A stretch of 64,000 bases of DNA from Coniochaeta sp. PMI_546. Its lineage: Eukaryota > Ascomycota > Sordariomycetes > Coniochaetales > Coniochaetaceae. The stretch is from positions 1,426,001 to 1,490,000 of the forward strand of contig MU271150.1 of NCBI GenBank assembly GCA_021432605.1. Reading direction: 5' to 3'. Positions within the stretch are counted from its first letter, which is position 1. Each line of letters begins with the position of its first letter. Under the pieces are notes generated by a model. The model worked only from the letters and a program-made list of their open reading frames with translations. It did not search any database and was not told the DNA's origin. A program made the position numbers and the translations under genes. Below, one piece after another: positions 26,801 through 37,069 of the stretch.

Positions 26801-27178
26801 GGGCTTTCGCTGTACGGCAGTCTTGAGCGGAAGTTGATCTGTGGGTTCGGGTGTGAGCGAAGGAAAAATGTAGTGCGCTAGAAGCTCCATTCTAGACCTC
26901 CGCCTCATAAGCTTCGTCTCCCGTCCACTCTCCAGTTCCTCGTCACCGGTCTCGAGCCTCTTCTTCTCATCGTCGCTGTCAGGTGCCTGACCAACGACGA
27001 CCTCGATGTCACCGGTCCCCGCACTCTTCTCCGAGCATGGGGTATGTAGCTCTGGATCTGGAGTACAGGGTGCTGTGTCCTTCTCGGACTTCTCAGACTT
27101 GTCGGAGTGGAAGGAAGGGAAACGAAGAGGGGCGAACATGCTCCTCCGATGTCCTGAATATGAGGACTTACTCGACAT
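23811..27178 (-). CDS. Large conserved fungal protein of unknown function (possibly DUF8004)
   Basis: Two exons, 27178-26180 and 26129-23811, with a 50-bp intron (GTACGA to CAG), encode 1105 residues. An upstream in-frame TTG at 27220 is not used here; the ATG at 27178 is preferred. Residues 1-333 are low-complexity and charged, rich in Ser and Pro. The folded part begins exactly at the junction with VPELWHESGNVYVFL and includes a GLGPSFKIGS stretch. It resembles the DUF8004 proteins of filamentous ascomycetes as I remember them, a resemblance I could not test. About residues 530-890 look globular and partly helical. The tail is low-complexity with SRSRSRPGSRGSRS repeats. There is no catalytic motif, signal peptide or membrane segment. 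Function is unknown. Confidence 0.85.
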
Positions 27179-28896
27179 GCTGGGCGAAGCTCTGCCGGAG
27201 GGAGAGAAAGCCCAGATCAAGATCCAACAATGTGCCGGGGGACTTGGCTACGTTAAGACTTGGGCAACCGGGGTGGTTCACAGTCGCCTAGTGACTGTCA
27301 CACGTTGCTAAGCAGTTGGCAAGACCGGCAAGTGGAGTTCGGGGTGACGACTCGGGCAGCGTCTCGGGTGGGTGCACGTATACGCAAGCTCTGGCCGATG
27401 CCGGTGGAAACGGAGGGTATGCAAATGTACCTAAGAAATTTGTCGATAACGTATAGTCGGAAAGCGGTACGAAGCGGAGGTGAGGCAGATCTGAGGAGCG
27501 GGCATGGAGAGTATAAAAGTTGAGATGACGATCAGTTGGAGTGGTACGTAACGTGTATAACTAACCTGCTGTGGAGAAGAACCGTCAACCCGGTACTGTT
27601 GGCCAAGCATGCCAGATGTCACATTCACCTTTACTTAGTGTATTATGTGTACTTATTACAATTACTGGTTCTGGTTGAATGACAGCATTTTATGCATGTT
27701 TATTTCTGGGCGCATCGGAGCTTGAATGTGAGCAGCTGAGGTTGGTCAATGGCGACGTTTCGAAACACTTCGAGAAGCCTTGAACCCCACCTCGTCCGCC
27801 CTTCCGGTCTCCTGCTTCTGGCCTCGGCCATCACAACTTTCTTTGTTCGAAAGATGAGAAACAGTTTGGCGAGTTGCGAAACAAAGTCAAATCTGATCCG
27901 GGACCCATCAGCCATTCACCATCCGCGCGTTCGCATACGTGCCACAGTTAGAGGTCCGTCTCCCAACAGATCCACAGGCCACCTCACCTCAACCCCAAGG
28001 ATACATGGATACGAAGGTTCCTCAAGGCCACCAGGGTGCCCACATGTCCAACATGCTGTCAGTGTAACCTGTGAATGCCATCTGATTCCATGTTGCGACT
28101 GACATCCCGACTCCCTCGTGGATTCCGTTACTAAGTATTTAGTTCATCAGTTCTTGCTCTTGTCCTCTCCATGAACCTTTTGAAGCTTCTGGTCTGATGC
28201 AGAACCGACCAAGCAATTACGTCATGGCCTCGCATGTCAGGGTCCAAAATGAGTCCCATTAAGCGCCGGGATATAGCACAGTAAGTGTAACTTGTGTATA
28301 CTAGACCAGCTGCGCCGCAGAGACACGTGTGCTAGCGCATGTCTCGGCAAGCCGTCCTTTCCCGCTTGTTTGGGAATGCCGTTAGCGCTACCCCTTTCTC
28401 CCCTTTTTTTTCGCTTTTTATAGACGACTAGTTCTGTTGATCGGTGGAGAAACTCGAGCAACCACGTCCACAAGGGACAAAGGAACGTGTTGAATCTGCT
28501 ACAGCCAGGCAACACAGCCACTATTCATTGCGTCTACCGGTACAGCGTGGATTCTGCACGGATGGAGCACGGCTGTTCGAATGACCCACAACGGAAGTCC
28601 ACCAGACTCCCAGTGAGTCTCACTCACATCTGTGGTTCACAGCTACTACACGTAGTGGTTAACTAGAATAAACCCGCTATAAAAACAGACAGACCCAACC
28701 GATCGCCATCAGGTTCCCAGCTCTATAATACGCGATCTGTAACTGGTACACTTTTATGCCCCTTTACAGTACAGAGGACTACCATGACTCGGTCACCGTT
28801 TCCAGCAAATGTCATCTAGAACTTCCTACACGACGGTCCGCGTCTATACACTTTCCAAGACCCCGGAAATTATATCCGAATCCAACCCGGTCATGA
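27179..28896. other. Intergenic region
   Basis: This holds the promoter of the upstream minus-strand gene and the 3' flank of the GT17 gene. No gene or repeat of note was seen. Confidence 0.6.
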
Positions 28897-29991
28897 TCAG
28901 GGATAGTCCTCAAACCCAGCCGTTAGCCCATCACGATCGAGCAGATATTTAAACCTCTCCTGCTCCCTTAACAAGATCGGCGGCACGTCCCTATTCCCCT
29001 CAATCCGATCGTACACCTGCCCTCCCCTATCCCAAAGATCTCTCCCATTTCTAACCCTGTCCGCAATCCTATCCCTGTCGCGGTACTCCTTCGAGTTCAT
29101 CCACACATGCGAGAAGCTCCCCATCTTGTTCAACAACTCCCCCACGGTCCTGAAGCAGCTCGAGCAATGCCAACCCGCGTTCCACAGGTCCGCCTTGTCC
29201 CAGTAGATGAGCGGCTGGAAGCCGCCGTCCCCGTTCCGCAGGTTGACCGGCCGGACCGTCCGCGCCGGCCCTTCGTAGTACGTGGCCTGCGGGTGCGCCC
29301 ACTCCGGCCCGCGGTGCAGGAACTGGAAGCCGTAGTAGTAAAACCTGCTGCGCAGCGTCAGCCGCCGCGGGAAGGCGCACGACCGCAGCACCCTCAGCGT
29401 CTCCGGGCGCGGGATCTCGTCCACGTCCGCGACGACGAGGACGTCGCCCCGAGCGGGGGCTTGGGCATTCTCCAGACCCGGAAAGACCTGCGTGAAGGTC
29501 GCGTCGCGCTGGAGGTCCTCGCGGTCCCAGGTGCGTTTGGGGTTGAAGTCGGCGGGGTACTCCAGGAGGTGATAGATGATTTTAGGGTGGTAGGGTGCAA
29601 ATTTGCCGAAGTTGTCTTTGATCACCAGCGGTTTTGGATGGCCGGTGAAGGTTTGCTGGGCCTCGACGATGACAAAGTAGTCGACATAATCGTAGGTGGT
29701 GTTGAGTCGTATCTCGAGCCAGTCCAGCTCGTCGTTGACCATTATCAGGTCGTACACCTTCCTCTTGGTCCCGTACTGGGCCGGGCCCGGATTGAACGGT
29801 TTCCAGCCGTGATGCCCGCACAAGGTTGTGGCTGCAGCCCCGGCCGCTCCATCGTGTGCAAATGAGATGCGGTTCGGCGTCCGATCAAATGCCCCAAGGC
29901 GCCAGAAATATTGGACCGAAAACCAGACGACGATGCATATGCAGATGGCCTTGAGCCATCGCAGCGGATCGAATCTTGCCCAACTTCTCAT
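28897..29991 (-). CDS. Glycosyltransferase family 17 protein (beta-1,4-GlcNAc transferase-like)
   Basis: A single exon encodes 364 residues. It is a type II membrane protein: a short basic cytoplasmic tail, then one hydrophobic segment at about residues 13-30, then a luminal catalytic domain, which predicts a Golgi location. Family signatures are VYDLIMVNDELDWLEIRL, VDYFVIVEAQQTFTG, DREDLQRDATF and VVADVDEIPRPETL, the last carrying the acidic residues expected to bind metal and nucleotide sugar. AGWHCSSCFRT and FSHVWMNSKEY follow. The family's animal members add the bisecting GlcNAc to N-glycans (MGAT3). Fungal acceptors are not established, so the substrate remains open. The start is the first ATG and gives a complete membrane anchor. 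Confidence 0.9.
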   Translation of the reverse strand: MRSWARFDPLRWLKAICICIVVWFSVQYFWRLGAFDRTPNRISFAHDGAAGAAATTLCGHHGWKPFNPGPAQYGTKRKVYDLIMVNDELDWLEIRLNTTYDYVDYFVIVEAQQTFTGHPKPLVIKDNFGKFAPYHPKIIYHLLEYPADFNPKRTWDREDLQRDATFTQVFPGLENAQAPARGDVLVVADVDEIPRPETLRVLRSCAFPRRLTLRSRFYYYGFQFLHRGPEWAHPQATYYEGPARTVRPVNLRNGDGGFQPLIYWDKADLWNAGWHCSSCFRTVGELLNKMGSFSHVWMNSKEYRDRDRIADRVRNGRDLWDRGGQVYDRIEGNRDVPPILLREQERFKYLLDRDGLTAGFEDYP

Positions 29992-30827
29992 GTTCGATCC
30001 GGCCCTAGCGTGGTGTTCTTACTTCCTTGGCGCATGTATGTTATGTTGAGTCCTCACACCCCGATATCTGGCTGAGAGGCATTGGGGACAAAGATGAAAG
30101 ATGGGACGTCAATCAGAATCGCTTCAAAAAAAAAAAAAAGCGATTTTCTCCTTGAAGTTGATACCACCGGATCCTGTGGAACGAACACGGCTGCACGGTC
30201 AGCCTCACATGTCGATCGTTGTTTACCCCTGTCCAATACGAGGGATGCCATGCTTGGTGCTAACCGAATGTCGTTAGCGCCGTGATGCCGAGCAAGGGGT
30301 GATCTATCACCGTATTCTAGTCAAGCTCAGCGGTTGTTCTGAGCAGAGATTCACCTGGGCTTGATCAGTGAATAGAGAATTGCATACGCTTATACACGTA
30401 CTATGACAACTTGAAGTTAGGTTGCCAATTGCCCTGTTTTAGTCTTGTTTCTGTGAGTTTAACAGGCAAACCATCACTGCGCGCTCGGTTATTTCCTCTC
30501 CTCTTACTTTTCCAAGGTCATGCCATCTACCAGAGCGCCCGATCTTGTCAACGCCTCATAAAGATCGATGCATCAATTTCTTTCCTCCCTCTCAGCGTGT
30601 CTATAAGAGCCCCCAGGATGTAACAAATCAACCTATCTGACGTTCGTAAAGACTTCGAACGAGGACCTTGAATGAGAAAGATATACCATGGGTAGTAGAT
30701 ATCAGAATCCACACGCGGGCCCGGGTTTAGCGGCCTGTAGGTTAAGGACCACGCCCGCCCCACTCACAACGGCGTAGCGCACCAGCAATTCAGTTTTATC
30801 AGCACACTAGAGTGACAATACAGCCAG
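29992..30827. promoter_or_regulatory. Divergent promoter region, GT17 and SRPK-like kinase
   Basis: This 836-bp spacer separates divergent start codons. It contains an A14 tract at 30126-30139. No gene was seen. Confidence 0.55.
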
Positions 30828-32580
30828 ATGGAGTCGCAACACGATGTGCCGACGGGAGTAAGAGGTAGGCCGCCGTTCCGCGCACGTCTTAGAGGAGGCT
30901 TTACACCGAGAGGAGGCTTCAAACCCAGAGGAGGCTTTAAAGCCAAAGCAGGGTTTCAACCTAGAGGATGCTTCATCGCTGGTGGAACTTTTCCCACATT
31001 CTCTGGTGCGTTCTCCCGTCCGGTTATCGACGGTTGTGAAGAGTTCGTGGAGAGTCTCAACTTGTATCGTCCCGGCGGCTATCATCCCACTCACCTCCAC
31101 GATGTGCTCAATGAAGGGCAGTACCGCGTGATCGAGAAACTAGGCTATGGAGGATATTCGACCGTCTGGCTCTGCCAGGATACGACAACCGCGATACCCA
31201 CGTATGTGGCGGTGAAGATCATCAAAGCAAGCCAGTCCGGAGAGAAGTGCCGCGAGCTGATGATAGGAGATGCCTTGAAGTCACGAGGCATCGAGAATGA
31301 TCCTTGGGCAGAGCGCATATGTCTAACGCTGAACCATTTCAACATCGAAGGGCCGTACGGGATACACCTCTGCCTGGTGTACCCAGTTCTAGGCCCTCCT
31401 GTCAACACTGCATTTCGCATTTATAACGACAACATAGATGACGAGGATGACGACGAAGAGGATGACGACGAAGAGGATGACGACGAAGAAGATGACGACG
31501 AAGAGGATGACGATGAAGAGGATGACGACGAAGAGGATGACGACGAAGTTGACGATGAAGATGAAGAAGGGAGCGAAGACGGGCAAGAATTCATCGGAGA
31601 ACAGTTGATAGGTTTGTGCCGGCAAACAGTCGAAGCCGTGAGTGCTCTGCATAGACTAGGCGTTGGCCACGGAGGTAAGTCGTCCCTCTTGGCCCTTGCA
31701 GTAAAGGCCCAATCGCTTAGAAGTCTCAGATGTACGGCCTGCGAATTTTCTTCTAGGTCTGCGGTCTCTCGATGGCCTGGATGAGAGTGAAGTTCTCGAC
31801 TTGCTCGGTGGGAAGCCGTCCCAGGCGACTGTTCATCTGACTACGAAGAACGCACCCAACGCGGCTATCAACCCAAAATTCAAAGATCTGCCCAAGTATT
31901 TGGTCTATCCGGTTGACTGGAGATGCGTAAAGCTGTCTCATATCCTCCCCAAAGTTCGTTTGACGGACTTTGGTCTATCTTTTCTAACGAGTGACGTGCC
32001 GCCACCATCAGAGTTCGGTATCCCGCAAGACTACCGAGCTCCAGAGCTCGCTTTTGACCTCTCGAGTAGTATAGCTATGGATCTTTGGTCACTAGGTTGC
32101 ACACTCGTCGAAATCCGAACAGGCCAGCGCTTATTCAACATGTTCCCGGGGTTGACTGGCGTTGACAAACGCACCTATATCGAAGACCTCGCAGCGATTC
32201 TCGGAAAACCGCCAGATCCTTGGTGGTCATTATGGCCCCGACGAGGTGACAGCGTGATTGAGGACACGAGTCAGCCGCCGGGTAGCAAAGTTAGATTCAA
32301 AGGCCGATCACGTCCTACGTTCTGGTTTCGAAGGGCTCGGTCAATCCGGGAGTACATCGCTTTTTGTCACGATTGTTCAGAACATCAGACGTGCCGTACT
32401 TCGGATTCACAACTCCAAATTCTGAATGAGTGTCCAAAGACCCTGCACGAGATTGTACCTAAGGACGGAGCGGAAGTGATGGTGGACTTGCTTGAGAAGC
32501 TCCTAGCGTATAGACCAGAGGACAGAATGGCAGCTAAAGATGTCTTAGACCACGGATGGCTTGTGCTTGGAAACACTTAG
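30828..32580 (+). CDS. SRPK-like serine/threonine kinase with RGGF and acidic repeats
   Basis: Two exons, 30828-31674 and 31730-32580, with a 55-bp intron, encode 565 residues. Residues 22-51 are five hexapeptide repeats of RGGFxP type. Next comes the SRPK-like signature PGGYHPTHLHDVL and kinase lobe 1: glycine loop LGYGGYSTVWL and ATP lysine in YVAVKII. Residues 207-241 are seven DDDEE-type repeats inserted before helix E. Splicing at 31729 restores the catalytic loop HGDVRPANFLL (HGD instead of HRD, as in many SRPK-type kinases). DFG lies in RLTDFGLSF, followed by APE and DLWSLGCTLVEI. All key catalytic residues are present. SRPKs phosphorylate SR-rich splicing factors; this divergent member belongs to the expanded, functionally unassigned fungal branch. 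A second in-phase acceptor at 31756 would delete the catalytic loop. Confidence 0.85.
30891..30980 (+). repeat. 18-bp minisatellite, five units, coding
   Basis: Units start at 30891, 30909, 30927, 30945 and 30963. The first three share AGAGGAGGCTT and the last two are diverged. Each encodes six residues of RGGFxP type near the N-terminus of the SRPK-like kinase. Arg-Gly-rich repeats often bind RNA or are arginine-methylated, but function here is inference. Confidence 0.9.
31446..31550 (+). repeat. 15-bp minisatellite, seven units, coding
   Basis: There are seven tandem copies of GATGACGACGAAGAG with few substitutions, encoding DDDEE each time and replaced by DDDEV at the end. The tract keeps frame within the kinase insert. 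Its near-identity suggests recent expansion and length variation among strains. Confidence 0.95.
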
Positions 32581-32894
32581 GTAGTTCATTGCCCCCAAAT
32601 AAGGTGTCCCAATTTTCGGCTCAGGCTGGTTTGGCGGTCATGACAGCGCATTCGCGACTGAAGCTGCAATTCTACAAGGACTCTCCAATCGAGACTGTGA
32701 CGACTGATCATTGGCATCTTTGCCACGAAGCGCACCCTTAATGGACGACGATGACGACGAAGAAGCGCCATACTGCTGCATATCTCAGCTGCGATGTTCG
32801 CTCGGCCGATTCGGTCTGCATAACGGCGAGCTGATTGTAGCATGTGCGCTTCCCCTCCCGTTAGGACATTACGCGATGAAGCTCTAATGCGTTG
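32581..32894. other. Short intergenic region
   Basis: This is the 3' flank of the SRPK-like kinase and the missing 5' part of the pseudogene. No convincing start codon for the downstream gene was found here. Confidence 0.5.
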
Positions 32895-34638
32895 TCAGAC
32901 GTCGACCACCGGCGCTTCTCGTCCAAGTTCCCGTTCCACTTGGACGCAATATATTATGATGATGATATATTGGGCATCAAGTTCCACATGTGCGGCAGGG
33001 TATGCCTGTATCGTGGTCGTCGCGTGCCTTGTTTCCATGGCATTGCTTCGACTTTCGGCTCTTCCCCATCACGCCCAGCTTCCTCGCGGCCTTCGACGAC
33101 CCTAATCAGCCTTCGCCCAGTGAGGGACTGTGCCGGTTCGACCGTACTTGGCGCTTGCTCGTGCCGCGACTACCGGCGGATTTGACGACCCGCCTCCCAG
33201 GAGAATTGATCGTAATTATTGCCAAGCTTCTTGTTCGTGAGTGTGCAGTAGTCACGGCTCAAGAGCAGATGCATGGAAGGAACGTGCCCGACTGCCGGGT
33301 CAGTCTTCATGGCAATGTTTACGCTCTGTTCCAGGTTATCGACGGTGTTCGTTATGTCTAGAGTCTTCACAACCACAAGCCGGGAAGACGTGACGCTGGA
33401 GCGCAGCTATTGTGTGTTTTGCGAAAGACAGAGACTGTCCGGAGGATTATTATTGCGGAGGACCATCTTGGGATCCGGCTGATACGCTTTGCGTTGTCCG
33501 ACGCTGAGGTATCCGCACCTGGTCGGGTATCTGGCTTGTGGTGGAGGGATATCTCGAGACACGGTGGCATCGCGGAACTCAAAGCAAAAGCTGACGTACA
33601 CGCTGAATCGCTGCACTAGCTGATTACTATTGCTAACTTGTGGTCAGAGCCTGAAACTTCGCGACATCGTGTGCGAGTCAGAAGCCGAAGACAGGGGTGT
33701 TGATTCAGTTCGCTGGGCAACACCCAATCACCCAGACGATATACTTGATCTTGTAACGCTTCACCGGTCCCGTCGCTTCTCGAACCCACTTCGCATGTGT
33801 TACTTTGACTGCAACGCCTCCGGCACGACAGGATATTCCGTAGCTACCGACGGAGTGGGTATTGCCAGGAAATTGATGCTGGCTCCAAGTTCAGATTTTG
33901 GATTTATATGCCTTTGGACTGTGGCGAGTTCGTGACAGAAATATGCAGGGCATACTCGGCTCGCCATCTGCAAGGCCATTCTGTGCGATTAGTTGTATGG
34001 GTACCGCTCCTCAACATTTAACCATGTCTGACAAGTCATCATAGTTTATCACGAACCGGGAGCGGAGTGTCCTTTTTGGATGCTATACTCCGATGAGGAG
34101 CGGGACTCAGCTTGAAAGGGTCCATACCCTTCAACAGGCTGAATCACGAATCTTCTTCAACGCGTGGGACTCTATTCCAGAGAAGGAGGTTAGATACATG
34201 GCGTTCAAGGGCACAAGCGACGCGGCTTCGCGACCCTTTCCGAGCGAGCTTTTGCCTACACAGCCATATCCTGGCACACAGTATAATGAGCCCTGGTTCT
34301 TTTCTTGCTGCGAGATGCGAGGGATTGACGAGATCACACTCTGCAAGGACGTGACGTCAAGCTACAGACCAGTCATGGGCTTAGAGGTGCGATACAGAGA
34401 CGGCCACCGGGTATGTTTAGGACAGTTTCGCTTCGACATGGCTCTCGAGACAGTTCTGGTTGATCAGTCTAGCTGCTTGCATATCTGCAGTCGACGGACG
34501 AGGAAATCTCATCTCTACGTTGCCGAGGTCACATCACACCAACCCGATCGTGGCAAGTTGGCTTGGCTCGACATCGGCTGGGACGGAAAGCTAGAGTGGT
34601 GGTTCTCCAGTCGTCACACAGTAGTACGTCTGGGATGA
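32895..34638 (+). pseudogene. Broken gene of a fungal-specific family with an F-box-like motif
   Basis: Conserved blocks lie in order on one strand but in shifting frames: RRFSSKFPFHLDAIYYDDD with a Cys-rich CGRVCLYRGRRVPCFH, then LTTRLPGELIVIIAKLLVRE (F-box-like), QVIDGVRYV, IIIAEDHLGIR, WWRDISRHGGI, SLKLRDI, GTTGYSVATDG, IYMPLDCGEFVTEIC, FITNRE, LEVRYRDGHRVCLGQFRFD and GKLEWWFSSRH to a stop at 34638. Two introns still look functional: 33596-33647 and 33995-34044. Breaks: an apparent one-base loss near 33042, an in-frame TAG at 33359-33361, an indel with loss of roughly 20 codons near 33865, and no recognisable start. I recognise the blocks as a multicopy, uncharacterised family of Fusarium-like fungi, from memory only. 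Recent decay is likely because the rest still reads well. Confidence 0.6.
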
Positions 34639-35848
34639 TAGGTAGCACTGTATGAAAAAGTCAAACAACATGGCAGTGATGAGACTCGACCTCACCTGAC
34701 CTTCATCCGTGTAATGCCCACACTTTCTCTCCATTGTACGTGATATGCTTCCACTCGTCCCTGTCGTTCGACTTCTGGTGGCCTTTGGCGACTGTTCGGT
34801 GAAGACGAATTCCTCTCGCCGTGCGAGATGATGAACTCTCTCAATATTGACCTCCACATATGTTGCGGCGCTCTGTTTGCCGCTGCTCCTGGGTTGGGCA
34901 GACGTCAAGGCTTTAGCTTGATCGTCGGGATATACAGCACTGAATTTTCAAGTTTACTACCATATTCTGCGGCCCTTGGTCCATCAGCCCGGTCGCTGCA
35001 GTATGCAGCGGTCGATGCTTGAGCTTGATTGACGGCTCGGCTGACGAAGTCTCCGCACCTGGACGGGTAGATGCTAACTCGAGAGGACACCCGAGAGGAC
35101 AGGAGCGTTTCTTAACGACACCTGTGACTTCACTAGTTCAATCGTTGTTTGAGGCACCCGGGTGTCTCCTGAGTCCGCGTCAAGATATTGGGCTTGGTCT
35201 GCGATCACCGGCGTCCCGTGTCGTGGCACGAGCTCTTCACACCCTCTTTCAGACAAATCCGAGCTGAAAGAGGACGGGGAGGCCTTGCCAGCAGGGCTTC
35301 CAACACTGTATGCATATGGACTGCTTTTGTCACACTACCATGATTGGATGAGATGCTTCATGAAGCAGGCTGCGATGGTAGTTGCAATCTGTTCAACGTA
35401 AGTGAGTTCGATGTTTGGTCTCTTCTTACATTATCAGGATTAAAAAAAAAAAAACCAAAAGAGAGAGAAGAGACCTCGTAATCGAGAATGGTCAGAAGGT
35501 TACTCAATATACTCTCCTCTTTCCGCCCCTCTCCACTACCGGAGAGGGCTAAATCAATGTAGCTGAATCTGTGGTTATTTAGGTAGTTATAGATCGTCGA
35601 TTTAGAGATTTATAAGGTAATCATGATCGCGACATGTGGGAGCCACCCCCCTCCGGGCAACGGGCGGACCAGACGGAATATGGAGCCGCGGCGGCCAAAT
35701 GAAATCCACAAAACCGGACCCTTCCGATCAACGTCACCAATCTCTATATATGTGCTGAAGTGATACATTGCTTCACGAACTTACGTTTCAAAACCCACAA
35801 CCCAAGCTGTAGCATACCCCAGTATCATACTACTATATCCCGAACACA
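34639..35848. other. Intergenic region, possibly with decayed sequence
   Basis: No supportable gene was found. Short open frames (for example 35162-35401) have no recognisable motif. An A13 tract lies near 35442. The last 150 bp before the riboflavin synthase ATG, including a TATATA run at 35745, is its probable promoter. Confidence 0.5.
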
Positions 35849-36664
35849 ATGTTTACCGGCATCGTAGAAGAAATCGGCGGTACGCCACTCACCCACTGAA
35901 TGCCTGACTCACTCACTCACCCACTGAATGCCTGACTCACTCACTCACTTGTTCAACTCACTAACGAACTTCCAGTCGTGGCCGAACTAAACAACCACGA
36001 CGCAACAGGCGGGACATCTCTTACAATCCAACTTCCCGCCTCTTCCCAGCTCCTCTCGGACTGCCATGAAGGTGACAGCATCTCCGTCAACGGCGTCTGT
36101 CTCACCGTTGTGACCTTCACCAACTCCGCCTCACCACCGAGCTTCACCGTCGGCATCGCCCCGGAGACCCTCCGCCTCACCAACCTCGGCTCCCTCAGCA
36201 CATCATCGCGCGTGAACCTCGAGCGCGCCGTGCGCGCAGATACCCGCATGGGCGGACACTTTGTGCAAGGCCACGTCGACACGGTAGCCACCATCGCCTC
36301 TCTCACCCCCGACGGAAACGCCATCACCATCCGCTTCGCGCCAAAGGACAAGAGCGTCCTACGATACGTGGTGTACAAGGGGTACGTGGCGCTCGACGGG
36401 ACGAGTCTGACGGTGACGAAGGTTAATGACGAGGAGGGGTGGTGGGAGGTCATGTTGATCTCGTACACGCAGGAGAGGGTGGTCATTGCGGGCAAGAAGG
36501 CCGGCGAGACGGTGAATGTCGAGGTGGATATGATGGCCAAGTATGCCGAGAAGGCGATGAGCGGGTACGTTGCTAGCCTTGGGGAGGGGGGTGAGAGCGG
36601 AAATGCTTTGCTAGAGAAGGTTGTTGAGCGGGTTGTTGCGAGAAGGTTGGGTAGTGGCCAGTGA
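35849..36664 (+). CDS. RIB5: Riboflavin synthase
   Basis: Exon 1 is only 31 nt (35849-35879) and encodes the signature start MFTGIVEEIG. Exon 2 is 35976-36664, after a 96-bp intron. The protein has 239 residues, normal for the family. It has the two-fold lumazine-binding repeat: the first with DSISVNGVCLTVV and MGGHFVQGHVDTV, the second with KGYVALDGTSLTV and VNVEVDMMAKY. The enzyme dismutates two 6,7-dimethyl-8-ribityllumazine molecules to riboflavin, the last step of the pathway, working as a trimer in the cytosol. The short first exon is missed by naive ORF calling; without it the catalytic N-terminal segment would be absent. The symbol follows yeast usage. Confidence 0.97.
35887..35942 (+). 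repeat. Perfect 28-bp tandem duplication inside an intron
   Basis: Two identical adjacent 28-bp units (35887-35914 and 35915-35942) lie inside the riboflavin synthase intron, upstream of the CTAAC branch site. Donor and acceptor are untouched, so splicing should tolerate it. Perfect identity implies a recent slippage or duplication event. Confidence 0.97.
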
Positions 36665-37069
36665 GGTGAAGGTGGAAGATGAAGTCCGAAGTATGGGAAA
36701 AGTAGAGGCGCCGCGGACAATAAATCGAGAAGAGAGATGAAATAAGCGAGATCGAGAAGAGCTCACCGTTCCAAGTCACTAGAGGCAAGGCGATTACAAG
36801 ATCGAGGTTGTGACTGGAGGAAACGTTATCCTCCATCCTTGCCGTTAGAGCATCCGATGAGCACAGTGTGGCGGCCATGACCGCCGCTGGAACATCGAGG
36901 CGAATAGTTAAACGATGTAGAGAGGTCGCACCTTCAGGGACAAGCCAGTGACTAGTCACGGAAACTCTCATTCAAGCTTGATGTTACATGTTGCTTGGTG
37001 CCTGGATCGGGTATCTAAGGGTAATGCTGTACACCCTATGAAGCTAAGGACGCGTCAAAAATCAATCAC
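36665..37069. other. Convergent 3' intergenic region
   Basis: This tail-to-tail spacer between riboflavin synthase and MUS81 is expected to contain both 3' UTRs. No gene was seen. Confidence 0.65.

Noticed and set aside
33500-35072. Similar 25-bp strings near 33510 and 35050 (both with CCGCACCTGG)
   Set aside because: The match is too short and imperfect, and flanks show no further similarity, so a second decayed copy of the family is not supported.
35399-35437. GTAAGT to CAG pair that looks like an intron after the open frame at 35162-35401
   Set aside because: At 39 nt it is shorter than any other intron here, and the joined sequence runs into an A-rich tract with no protein signal.
37050-37055. 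ACGCGT hexamer in the spacer between riboflavin synthase and MUS81
   Set aside because: It lies at the 3' ends of both genes and illustrates the chance background of this hexamer.
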